Assembly: GCA_007133715.1 (NCBI GenBank)
Contig: SLMF01000439.1
Location: 1-6,220, forward strand
Source of the DNA: Planctomycetaceae bacterium
GTDB lineage: Bacteria; Planctomycetota; Planctomycetia; Pirellulales; Pirellulaceae
DNA: 6,220 bases
Reading direction: 5' to 3'
Each line of letters opens with the position of its first letter. Position 1 is the stretch's first letter. The translations under genes and the position numbers were made by a program. Below the pieces are notes generated by a model. The model was not told the origin of the DNA. It ran no database searches and saw only the letters and a list, made by a program, of their open reading frames with translations. Shown here in pieces: positions 1 through 6,123 of the stretch.

Positions 1-3
1 AAA

Positions 4-50
4 TTCCCCCGCCGCCGCCCCGCGACGCGGCGGGGGGCGGCGGCAGGGAA
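4..50. repeat. Strong GC-rich inverted repeat (possible terminator of a gene off the left edge)
   Basis: Bases 11-21 (GCCGCCGCCCC) are the exact reverse complement of 34-44, an 11-bp G/C-only stem around a 12-base loop. The stem extends outward through a small bulge by pairing 4-8 (TTCCC) with 46-50 (GGGAA). There is no T-run on the plus strand. Read on the minus strand, the hairpin is followed by G-rich sequence and then AATTT at the window edge. It could end transcription of a gene outside the window, or be a dispersed structural repeat. The pairing is seen directly; the role is inferred. Confidence 0.5.
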
Positions 51-104
51 AGCGCGTCGTCTGGGGAAAGGCCGGTTGTTGTCGCAATGGCCTCTCGACG
101 GATG

Positions 105-123
105 CCCCCGGCCTGCCCGGGGG
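105..123. repeat. CCCCCGG/CCGGGGG hairpin, copy 1
   Basis: Bases 105-111 (CCCCCGG) pair perfectly with 117-123 (CCGGGGG) around a 5-base loop CCTGC. The same arms recur at 198-216 with a different loop. That conserved-arm, changed-loop pattern suggests a dispersed palindromic element rather than one isolated terminator. No T-tract follows on either strand. Confidence 0.5.
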
Positions 124-197
124 AGGGCTCACGTTCTTCGCTACTCCGCCCGGTCCATTTCTCTTGGGTGGCCGAGCTTAGCAAGGAGCGTAACAAT

Positions 198-216
198 CCC
201 CCGGGCGAGCCGGGGG
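198..216. repeat. CCCCCGG/CCGGGGG hairpin, copy 2
   Basis: Bases 198-204 pair perfectly with 210-216 around a 5-base loop GCGAG. The arms are identical to copy 1, 93 bases upstream. The last three bases of the right arm (214-216) are also the first three of a second stem-loop at 214-233, so both cannot be fully formed at once. Confidence 0.5.
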
Positions 217-233
217 CATTCGATTGAATGCCC
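214..233. repeat. 8-bp stem-loop overlapping the preceding hairpin
   Basis: Bases 214-221 (GGGCATTC) are the exact reverse complement of 226-233 (GAATGCCC), with a 4-base loop GATT. It shares GGG at 214-216 with hairpin copy 2. It may be part of a composite repeat unit spanning about 198-233, or a pair of alternative RNA folds. Confidence 0.45.
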
Positions 234-492
234 AACCTACGGGGAGGCGCAGCAAGCAACTTCCGGCCTTGGTGGCCTATCAATTGTGATTTGCGGCACT
301 CGGGAGGTACGCCGGCCGTGCCGTGGAAATCGGCGCTGACGTTGGATCCGATCTCTGAAAACCCGGCCAAGTACGGTGCTCTTGAGCTTGACATTCGCGC
401 GTCGCGCCACGAAAACCAAGGGGAACTGGAATAACCCGTCCCCCAGGCGCGCATCTTGACCGAAGTTGTTGGAGGCGCCCTCGTGCCTTTTC

Positions 493-506
493 CCCGCTTA
501 AGCGGG
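493..506. promoter_or_regulatory. Perfect 14-base palindrome upstream of the large gene
   Basis: CCCGCTTAAGCGGG is fully self-complementary. It ends 26 bases before the ATG at 533 and 14 bases before the Shine-Dalgarno site, and is followed by CATTTTTCTC. Its position and symmetry fit an operator for a dimeric regulator. As RNA it could form a 5-bp stem with a TTAA loop followed by a T-run, resembling a short attenuator or terminator. The symmetry is seen; the function is inferred. Confidence 0.4.
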
Positions 507-520
507 ACATTTTTCTCCCG

Positions 521-526
521 AGGAGG
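521..526 (+). promoter_or_regulatory. Ribosome binding site of the large secreted protein
   Basis: AGGAGG, a full Shine-Dalgarno core, stands 6 bases before the ATG at 533. It fixes that start, which also places a typical signal peptide at the very N-terminus. Confidence 0.85.
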
Positions 527-532
527 CGAGCG

Positions 533-3500
533 ATGCCGACCCGTTGGACCACTGCGATTCTGAGCTTTGTGTTGCTCTCTTGCCCCCTTTTCGAGGTATT
601 TGCAGGCGATTGGCCGATGTGGGGCCGCGATGCCGGGCGGCAGGGCCAAATGCGGACCGAGTTGCCGGCCACGCTGGAACTGCATTGGGTTCGGCAAGAG
701 CTGCCGCCCCGGCGGGCTTGGCCGCCGCAAGGCGATGACGGAGATAAACTGGAATTCGACCGTTCCTACGAGCCAATCGTTCTGGGGGACCAAGTCTTTG
801 TCGGCTCGATGGTCGCGGATCGGGTGACCGCTTACGACCTGACCACCGGCCGCGAGAACTGGCGTTATTATACGGATGGGCCCATCCGGGTGGCACCGGC
901 GGCGGGTGATGGCCGGGTGTTTGTCGTCTCAGACGATGGCCGTCTGGTGTGCTTGGATGCGGAGACCGGCCAGCGTCTCTGGCGTTTCCAGGCGGCTCCT
1001 ACGGTCCAGCGGGTGTTGGGTAACGAACGGTTGATCAGTATGTGGCCGGCGCGGGGGGCGCCGGTGCTGTTGGATGGGATCGTGTACTTCGGGGCGGGGA
1101 TCTGGCCGATGCACGGCACGTTTGTGGTTGCGTTGCAGGCCGACACGGGCCAAGTGGTATGGGCCAATACGGGAGACGGGCCGACCTGGGCGGCTCAACC
1201 GCACGGGGGTGCCTACGCGTTTGCCGCGCTCGCGCCCCAAGGCTACCTGGCAGCGGCCGGGGATCGGCTGGTCGTCTCCGGGGGCCGCACCCCCCCGGTC
1301 TTGCTGGATCGCCACACGGGTGAATTGCTGCACATCAACTTACGAGCCAAACCGCACGGCGGCTATCGGGTCCGCACGGATGGCGAGTTCTACTACGACC
1401 ATGGGCGGCGGTACCGGCTGCGCGATGGCCAGGAGGAAGGCCGGGGCGAGCTGGCGGACGCTTCCCTGACCGCGCGGGCGGAGGAACTCCGCGACCACTT
1501 GGACAGCCCCCTGCACGCCGTGCTGGCGGCCCGACAGCGGTTGCTGATCACCACGACCGACGGCAGCCTGTATTGCTTCGGTGCACCGCAGGATGCCGAA
1601 CCGCTACGGCATCGGGCCGTCCTGCGCACGGCTCGAATCACCGACGATGCCGCGGGCGAACGGGCGGAAGCCCTGCTTGCGGAAAGCGGGGTTCAAGCCG
1701 GTTATGCCCTGTGGATCGGCGTCGGAACCGAGGAACTCGCGGTTCTCGAACAACTGGCCCTCCGCAGCAACCTGCACGTGGTCGGGATCGAGCCGGACGA
1801 GGAACGGTTGCCGGACCTGCGCCGTCGACTGGATGATGCCGGTTTGTACGGCACCCGCGTGGCCCTGCTGCCGTTTCTGCCAGGGGAACTCTCGCAGCAG
1901 TATCCGCCTTACCTTTCGTCGCTGATCGTGGTCAACGATCCGGTCTTGTTGGGCGATGGGTCGGATGAGTCATGTTACACGACCTCGCAACTCGAAGAGA
2001 TCTATGGTCTGCTCCGTCCCTACGACGGTCAGGCCCTGTTGGGGACGGCGGGCGAGACGGCCGTGCCTCCGGCGACTTGGCAGGCGGCCGCGGCCTGGGA
2101 ACCGGCCAACGGGCGGGTCGAGCGGGCGGGCAGCCAGCTGCGGCTGGTACGCGACGGACCGATCCCCAATACGGCTGACTGGACGCACCAGTATTCGGAT
2201 TCGGCCAATACGGTCTTCTCACAAGATCAACTCGTGCGGTTGCCGCTGGGCATCCTTTGGTTCGGCGGTCCGAACAATGACGACATCTTGCCGCGACATG
2301 GCCACGGGCCGATCCCGCAGGTGGCTGGGGGGCGAGTGATCTTGCCCGGCGTCGACAGCCTGAGTGCACGCGACGTCTACACGGGACGCTCGTTGTGGCG
2401 AACCGAGTTTCCCGGCTTGGGACACCCCTTCACCGACCTCGAGTTCGAGGCTCAGTACCAGCAGGGTCGGTCGGTGTTCATGCACACGCGGGACGGCCTG
2501 GGCGCCAATTACATCGGCAGCCCCTACGTCTCGCTGCCCGACACGATCTACGTCCGCTATCGGACCCGCATTCTGTGTCTCGATCCGGCGAGCGGGGCGA
2601 TTCGCGAGCAGTTTTTGCTGCCGGTAGCGGACCCGGACCGGGACGCTGCGGATTGGGGGCATTTGAGTGTTTGGGACGATCTGGTGATCACCACCGTCGA
2701 ACCGCACGTGTTCGAAGAGGACGGTTTAGGAACCCGCTTTCCCCGCATGGCGGATATCAAAGGTCGCGACTGGAACGCCACCTCCAGCCGCCGCCTGGTC
2801 GTGTTGGACCGGCACAGCGGCCAGGTGTTATGGACGCGAGCGGCGGACATCGGTTTCCGGCACAATGCGGTGGTGACCGCGGGCGGCCGGATGTTCGTGA
2901 TCGATGGTCTGTCGGATCAAGCGTTGGAGGCCTTGGCCCGCCGCGGGCGGCAGCCGGACAGCCCCACGATCCTGGCACTGGATGCCCGCACGGGTGAAGA
3001 GCTTTGGCGGACCGCCAACGGCGTGTTCGGCACCTGGCTGGGCTATTCCGAAGAATACGACGTGTTGTTGCAAGCCGGGCGGCGCGGCGGTTTGCGAGAT
3101 CTGCCGGATGAACCGAACAGCCGGATCACCGCCTTGCGTGGCCAGGACGGCAGCCAACTCTGGCAACGCTCGATCCGCTATGCCGGGCCGCTCGCACTCC
3201 GCGACCGCACGGTGATTCTGGCAATCACGGCTCGCAGCGGCCAAAATCGGGCCCTGGACCTGCTGACCGGCGAAGATCGGATGCGCCGCCATCCGCTGTC
3301 CGATGAGCCGCAGCCGTGGTTCTACTGGCGCACCTATGGCTGCAACACGATCAATGCCAGCCAGCATCTGCTGTTGTTCCGCTCGGGGGCGGCCGGATTT
3401 GCCGATTTGGAATCCGACGGAGGAACGGGCAGTTTCGGCGGGTTCCGCTCGGGCTGTACCAATAATCTGATCCCCGCCAACGGGGTGCTGAACGCGCCCG

Positions 3501-5077
3501 ATTACACCCGCACCTGTACCTGTTCCTACCATCAACAGACCTCGTTGGCGATGGTCCACATGCCGCACATGGACGTGTGGACCGCCAATCCGTTGGGGCG
3601 CGCCACGCGTCCGCTCGGTCGGCTGGGCATCAATCTGGGCGCGCCGGGCAATCGTCGCGCGGACGACGGGACATTGTGGGTGGAATCGCCGCCGGCCGGC
3701 GCCCCCGGCCCGGAATTGGAGGTGCGGATCCGGCCGGATACGGTGGCTTGGTATCGCAAGCACTCGCTGCTGGTCGACTGTGACGAGGGCTACGCTTGGG
3801 TGGCCGCGTCGGGCGGGGAAGGCATCGAAACGATCGAGATCGACCATTTGGAACAAGCCCGCTACCGGGTCCGCCTGCATTTCGCGGAACCGCGGTGGGA
3901 ACAGGCAGGCCAACGCGTGTTCGATGTCCTGTTGCAAGGCGAAACGGTGCTGGAAGCGTTGGACCTGGTGCGCGCGACCGGCGGGCCCGACCGCAGTCTG
4001 GTTCGCGAGTTTCTGGTCGATGTGGACGGGGTGTTGCGGGTCGCGCTCCGCCCCGCGGAGGACGGTTCCGCGCCGCCGGTGATCAGTGGTATCCAGCTGC
4101 TGGCGACCGAAGCGTCCGTGGCGACGCTGCCGGTGTCGGCAATCGCCCGCGATGCGGCGACACTGGCCGGCGATGTGGCGCGGATCGAACACGCCGATGC
4201 GGTGGCCGCCTTCTTCCGCTGGCGGCCGGCGGGCAGCACGCAGTGGAAGGAAACGCCGTCGCAGACAATCCGGCAGAGCGGGCCGTTCCACGCCGCACTG
4301 ACCGATCTGCAGTTCGAGACACGCTACGAATTCCAGGCCGCAGCTCGGGTCGACGAACAGACACTGGCCGGCCAGATCCATACCTTCGTGCCCAGCGATC
4401 GCTACGCACTGGCCTTCGAAAACCACTCTGTCCATGTGCCCCATCACCCCCAGCTGAACCCCGGGTCCGACAGCTTTACGCTCGAAGCCTGGGCACGCTT
4501 GGAATCGGCCAGCGATGCGGGCGACGGTTGGGATCTGATCCTCGCCAAACGCTCGCCCAACGGCTACTACGTCGGCCTACGCCGCGGGCATGGCTGGAAC
4601 TTCATGCTCCGCGATGACCAGGGGCAGCGAACCGACACCCATTCCGATCGGCCCATCGCCGAAATCTACGACCGCTGGGTGTTCGTCCAAGCGGTCGTCG
4701 ATCGGCAGGCGAATCGCCAGATCCTGCGGGTCTACGATCCTCAACAGGACACGTGGGAGGAAGCATCGGTAACCCCGCCGGGACATATCGGCACGCGTGA
4801 CGATCTGTTTCTGGGCAAAGACGTGGATGCGGGCCGCTTTCAGATTTGCGGTGACCTGGGCCCCGTCCGCTTCTGGCGCACGGCCCGCACCGCGGCCCAG
4901 GCAACCGAGGACATGCACCAGCCGCTGTCCGGTCAGGAACCCCACCTGGCCGCCTACTGGGCGATGCGCGAGGGACAAGGAAACCGCTTGACCGAGCTGT
5001 CCTCCTCCGGGAACCACGGCAGCATCGTCGGGGCCACCTGGACCACCCGAATGCTGCCGGTTGCGGAGGAGCCCTGA
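533..5077 (+). CDS. Exported PQQ-like beta-propeller protein with methyltransferase-like insertion and malectin, FN3 and LamG modules
   Basis: This 1514-residue protein starts with a signal peptide (hydrophobic core 8-20, likely cleavage after A24, VFA|GDW), so it should act in the periplasm, envelope or outside the cell. Mature residues open with the quinoprotein-like DWPMWGRDAGRQG. PQQ-type propeller repeats of the form hxhxDxxTGxxhW follow at about 98-110, 138-150, 198-210 and 256-267, with a strand near 342-350. Residues 358-510 form a Rossmann/methyltransferase-like insertion. Propeller sequence resumes at about 545 (DWTHQYSDSANT, PRHGHGP at 587-593), with repeats at 612-622, 681-694, 756-767, 815-825 and 865-877. 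A Cys-rich stretch follows (C937, C975, C995, C997). The C-terminus carries a malectin-like domain (about 1060-1192, RLHFAEP and RVFDVLL), an FN3-like module (about 1205-1287) and a LamG/concanavalin A-like domain (about 1288-1507, ending AAYWAMREGQG). No enzyme active site or substrate is evident. The C-terminal modules suggest ligand or carbohydrate binding. The reading frame is intact. The domain calls come from recognised motifs; the biological role is unknown. Confidence 0.93.
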   Translation: MPTRWTTAILSFVLLSCPLFEVFAGDWPMWGRDAGRQGQMRTELPATLELHWVRQELPPRRAWPPQGDDGDKLEFDRSYEPIVLGDQVFVGSMVADRVTAYDLTTGRENWRYYTDGPIRVAPAAGDGRVFVVSDDGRLVCLDAETGQRLWRFQAAPTVQRVLGNERLISMWPARGAPVLLDGIVYFGAGIWPMHGTFVVALQADTGQVVWANTGDGPTWAAQPHGGAYAFAALAPQGYLAAAGDRLVVSGGRTPPVLLDRHTGELLHINLRAKPHGGYRVRTDGEFYYDHGRRYRLRDGQEEGRGELADASLTARAEELRDHLDSPLHAVLAARQRLLITTTDGSLYCFGAPQDAEPLRHRAVLRTARITDDAAGERAEALLAESGVQAGYALWIGVGTEELAVLEQLALRSNLHVVGIEPDEERLPDLRRRLDDAGLYGTRVALLPFLPGELSQQYPPYLSSLIVVNDPVLLGDGSDESCYTTSQLEEIYGLLRPYDGQALLGTAGETAVPPATWQAAAAWEPANGRVERAGSQLRLVRDGPIPNTADWTHQYSDSANTVFSQDQLVRLPLGILWFGGPNNDDILPRHGHGPIPQVAGGRVILPGVDSLSARDVYTGRSLWRTEFPGLGHPFTDLEFEAQYQQGRSVFMHTRDGLGANYIGSPYVSLPDTIYVRYRTRILCLDPASGAIREQFLLPVADPDRDAADWGHLSVWDDLVITTVEPHVFEEDGLGTRFPRMADIKGRDWNATSSRRLVVLDRHSGQVLWTRAADIGFRHNAVVTAGGRMFVIDGLSDQALEALARRGRQPDSPTILALDARTGEELWRTANGVFGTWLGYSEEYDVLLQAGRRGGLRDLPDEPNSRITALRGQDGSQLWQRSIRYAGPLALRDRTVILAITARSGQNRALDLLTGEDRMRRHPLSDEPQPWFYWRTYGCNTINASQHLLLFRSGAAGFADLESDGGTGSFGGFRSGCTNNLIPANGVLNAPDYTRTCTCSYHQQTSLAMVHMPHMDVWTANPLGRATRPLGRLGINLGAPGNRRADDGTLWVESPPAGAPGPELEVRIRPDTVAWYRKHSLLVDCDEGYAWVAASGGEGIETIEIDHLEQARYRVRLHFAEPRWEQAGQRVFDVLLQGETVLEALDLVRATGGPDRSLVREFLVDVDGVLRVALRPAEDGSAPPVISGIQLLATEASVATLPVSAIARDAATLAGDVARIEHADAVAAFFRWRPAGSTQWKETPSQTIRQSGPFHAALTDLQFETRYEFQAAARVDEQTLAGQIHTFVPSDRYALAFENHSVHVPHHPQLNPGSDSFTLEAWARLESASDAGDGWDLILAKRSPNGYYVGLRRGHGWNFMLRDDQGQRTDTHSDRPIAEIYDRWVFVQAVVDRQANRQILRVYDPQQDTWEEASVTPPGHIGTRDDLFLGKDVDAGRFQICGDLGPVRFWRTARTAAQATEDMHQPLSGQEPHLAAYWAMREGQGNRLTELSSSGNHGSIVGATWTTRMLPVAEEP

Positions 5078-5120
5078 GCCGGGCTATTCTCCCGCCCGCC
5101 TTGGAACTCTGAGAAAGCTC

Positions 5121-5160
5121 CAGCTGTGCCCGGAGGCTGCGTTCCGGAAAACGCAAGCTG
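5121..5160. terminator. Bulged hairpin between convergent genes, possible bidirectional terminator
   Basis: Bases 5121-5129 (CAGCTGTGC) pair with 5153-5160 (GCAAGCTG) with one bulged base, and 5130-5134 (CCGGA) pair with 5143-5147 (TCCGG) inside. It begins 43 bases after the stop of the large gene, a natural place for a terminator serving both converging transcripts. Neither strand has a real T-run after it, so intrinsic termination is uncertain. Confidence 0.3.
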
Positions 5161-5316
5161 TCAAGAGGCGTCACCGGACTCCAGCGTGAAGTCGAGCTGG
5201 TTGCGGCCAGCTGCCACTTCGACCGTCAATTCACTGATACTCGGCAAGGGCACTCGAATCGAGCGCATCGCGACACGGTCGCACCATAACCGGGGCTCAG
5301 TAGCGGTGGCAGCCGA
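5161..5316 (-). pseudogene. Beta-strand-like open segment, possible C-terminal part of a decayed secreted gene
   Basis: On the minus strand this is 51 codons and a stop, directly in frame with the signal-peptide-like frame at 5317-5433 and separated from it by a single TGA. The tail has alternating hydrophobic residues, with RSIRVPLPSISELTVEV and then GRNQLDFTLES, typical of the last strands of a beta-sandwich. An internal ATG at 5266-5268 would give only 35 residues and has no clear ribosome binding site. It may be the remnant of a small secreted protein whose frame was broken by the TGA, the end of a once larger gene, or chance. I do not recognise a family. Confidence 0.25.
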
Positions 5317-5433
5317 TCAGCAACGGCCCGTGACACCACCCCGTTCGAACGCACGCACCCCCGCAAAGCAGGCAGCAGCACAGCAAAGTGAGAGAAACAG
5401 AGCAAAAAGAAGAGGGGACCGGGGGCTGGGCAT
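5317..5433 (-). CDS. Possible 38-residue secreted peptide or broken gene start
   Basis: The frame begins MPSPRSPLLFALFLSLCC: a basic residue at position 5, a hydrophobic core over residues 8-23 and a plausible cleavage site after A24 (CFA|G). That is the form of a signal peptide or a single membrane segment. Only about 14 residues follow before the TGA at 5317-5319, and the same frame then stays open for 51 more codons with beta-strand-like sequence. It lies 58 bases downstream of the stop of the 107-residue gene on the same strand, so it could be cotranscribed. No good Shine-Dalgarno site precedes the ATG (GGGCAAG only). It could be a real small membrane or secreted peptide, the 5' end of a pseudogene, or chance in GC-rich DNA. 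Confidence 0.28.
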   Translation of the reverse strand: MPSPRSPLLFALFLSLCCAAACFAGVRAFERGGVTGRC

Positions 5434-5491
5434 CTTGCCCAACCGATACGTCCCGAACCGAGTCACGCGGCATCCCGCAGCCATCACCGAC

Positions 5492-5815
5492 TTAACCCAC
5501 TACCTGCAACCGTCGTTCCAGACGGTTGATCGCCATCATCAACTGATTCCACTCGACAAACAAATCGGCAGTCGGAAACGCCTCGGCCGTGCGGCTGCCA
5601 AACCCCGTTTCACTGGTCCGAATCGTGTCCGACAACACATAACAACCTCGCTCGCGGATCCGCTGATCCTTCTGTTGAGGGGTCAGCGGGTCCTCGGAAC
5701 AGGTCGGCAGCACCTGTTCCATACAGCGATGGACGGCCCACAGAGCAGCCCCCCGCGGGTCCTCGGCTTCCAAAACCAGCTGCAAGGTTCCCGATTCGAC
5801 ATAATATTTCGCCAT
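5492..5815 (-). CDS. Small conserved-looking planctomycete protein of unknown function
   Basis: The product is 107 residues, starts MAKYYVESGTLQLVLEAED and has no signal peptide or membrane segment, so it is probably cytoplasmic. It has an N-terminal beta-strand-like part (YYVESGTLQLVLEAE), an amphipathic segment GAALWAVHRCMEQVLP, a charged middle, then YVLSDTIRTSETGFG and a helical end EWNQLMMAINRLERRLQVV. I associate this pattern (YYVESG, ALWAVH, QVLP, SETGFG, EWNQLM) with uncharacterised Pirellulaceae proteins, from memory only. I chose the ATG at 5815 because AAAGGAGG stands 6 bases before it. The frame is open for 31 codons further upstream, but that extension is Arg/Pro-rich, has no comparable ribosome binding site and overlaps the Shine-Dalgarno. 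The gene converges on the large exported-protein gene, so the two are not cotranscribed. No function can be assigned. Confidence 0.85.
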   Translation of the reverse strand: MAKYYVESGTLQLVLEAEDPRGAALWAVHRCMEQVLPTCSEDPLTPQQKDQRIRERGCYVLSDTIRTSETGFGSRTAEAFPTADLFVEWNQLMMAINRLERRLQVVG

Positions 5816-5821
5816 CTCGGT

Positions 5822-5829
5822 CCTCCTTT
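5822..5829 (-). promoter_or_regulatory. Ribosome binding site of the 107-residue protein
   Basis: On the minus strand AAAGGAGG, a near-perfect Shine-Dalgarno, is followed by a 6-base spacer (ACCGAG) and the ATG at 5815. It decides the start against the longer open frame that begins at 5908. Confidence 0.85.
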
Positions 5830-6053
5830 CCCAATCATGAACAGGTCTCCTTCCCTGGATGAGATGTGAACGCACCTGCATTGTTCGGGGCGGGGGCCGC
5901 CAAGGCAAGTCGGCGAGGATGCCCGGATCGGGAAAAAAACACGGGCCTGCTGGCAGTGACTCCTTCGCAGTCGGCTTACCTCAGAGCGGCCCGTTCGTAA
6001 CCGTCGGGCGTCAGCTGTTGGTTCGGGCGATTCCAGTAGGCGGACTAGAGATG

Positions 6054-6082
6054 ACGATAATGATCGGGCGATAGCAAATCAA
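6054..6082 (-). promoter_or_regulatory. Weak sigma70-like promoter candidate
   Basis: On the minus strand TTGATT (6077-6082) and TATCGT (6054-6059) are separated by exactly 17 bases, each matching four of six consensus positions. This would leave a leader of about 230 bases before the 107-residue gene. Planctomycete promoters are poorly defined, so this is only a candidate. Confidence 0.2.
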
Positions 6083-6123
6083 GCCGTCTGTTGTCGATCG
6101 TACCACAGCTAGCACCCAGTCCG

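Larger units (their letters stand above)
1..492. other. Intergenic region with several GC hairpins, no convincing gene
   Basis: This stretch lies upstream of the large gene. The open frames in it are short, lack good ribosome binding sites, overlap on both strands and give proteins without recognisable motifs, so none is called. What it does hold is structure: a very GC-rich hairpin at the left edge, two related CCCCCGG/CCGGGGG stem-loops near 105-123 and 198-216, and a further stem-loop at 214-233. The promoter of the downstream gene should lie here, but no hexamer pair is convincing. Confidence 0.6.
5078..5491. other. Intergenic region between convergent genes
   Basis: These 414 bases separate the ends of two genes that face each other. 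They hold a bulged hairpin near 5121-5160 and, on the minus strand, an in-frame pair of short open frames interrupted by one TGA (listed separately). A plus-strand open frame crosses the region and runs on over the minus-strand gene. It is rich in Arg, Pro and Ser, has no motif, and is codon-aligned with that gene, so it is not called. Confidence 0.5.

Noticed and set aside
388..416. TTGACA with GAAAAC 17 bases downstream as a promoter for the large gene
   Set aside because: The -35 match is perfect but the -10 matches only three of six positions, which is expected by chance in a region of this length.
228..434. 68-codon plus-strand open frame in the upstream region
   Set aside because: No ribosome binding site, no motif, it starts inside a stem-loop, and open frames on the other strand overlap it.
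546..583. Lipoprotein signal (LLSC at residues 14-17) in the large protein
   Set aside because: LLSC matches the lipobox only partly, and the hydrophobic stretch continues past the Cys to a better ordinary cleavage site after A24 (VFA|GD).
2828..4447. 539-codon open frame on the minus strand inside the large gene
   Set aside because: It is codon-aligned antisense to the large gene. It stays open because the sense frame avoids TTA, CTA and TCA codons there, as GC-rich genes often do. It has no recognisable motif or ribosome binding site, whereas the sense strand has clear domains.
5683..5838. Minus-strand ATG at 5838 preceded by AAGGAG with 8-base spacing
   Set aside because: The start looks usable, but the frame runs out of phase through the 107-residue gene, is only about 51 codons long and is full of Arg, Trp and Cys, as out-of-frame translation would be.
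5126..5869. 247-codon plus-strand open frame across the convergent region and the 107-residue gene
   Set aside because: It is rich in Arg, Pro and Ser, has no motif and is codon-aligned antisense to the minus-strand gene, which has a strong Shine-Dalgarno and a well-patterned protein.
5816..5908. 31-codon N-terminal extension of the 107-residue gene (start at 5908)
   Set aside because: The extension is Arg/Pro-rich, has no ribosome binding site comparable to AAAGGAGG, and overlaps the Shine-Dalgarno that serves the ATG at 5815.
5933..5990. Run of seven T on the minus strand as an intrinsic terminator
   Set aside because: The only stem before it is a 5-bp GGGCC/GGCCC pairing with a loop of more than 30 bases, too weak for a terminator call.
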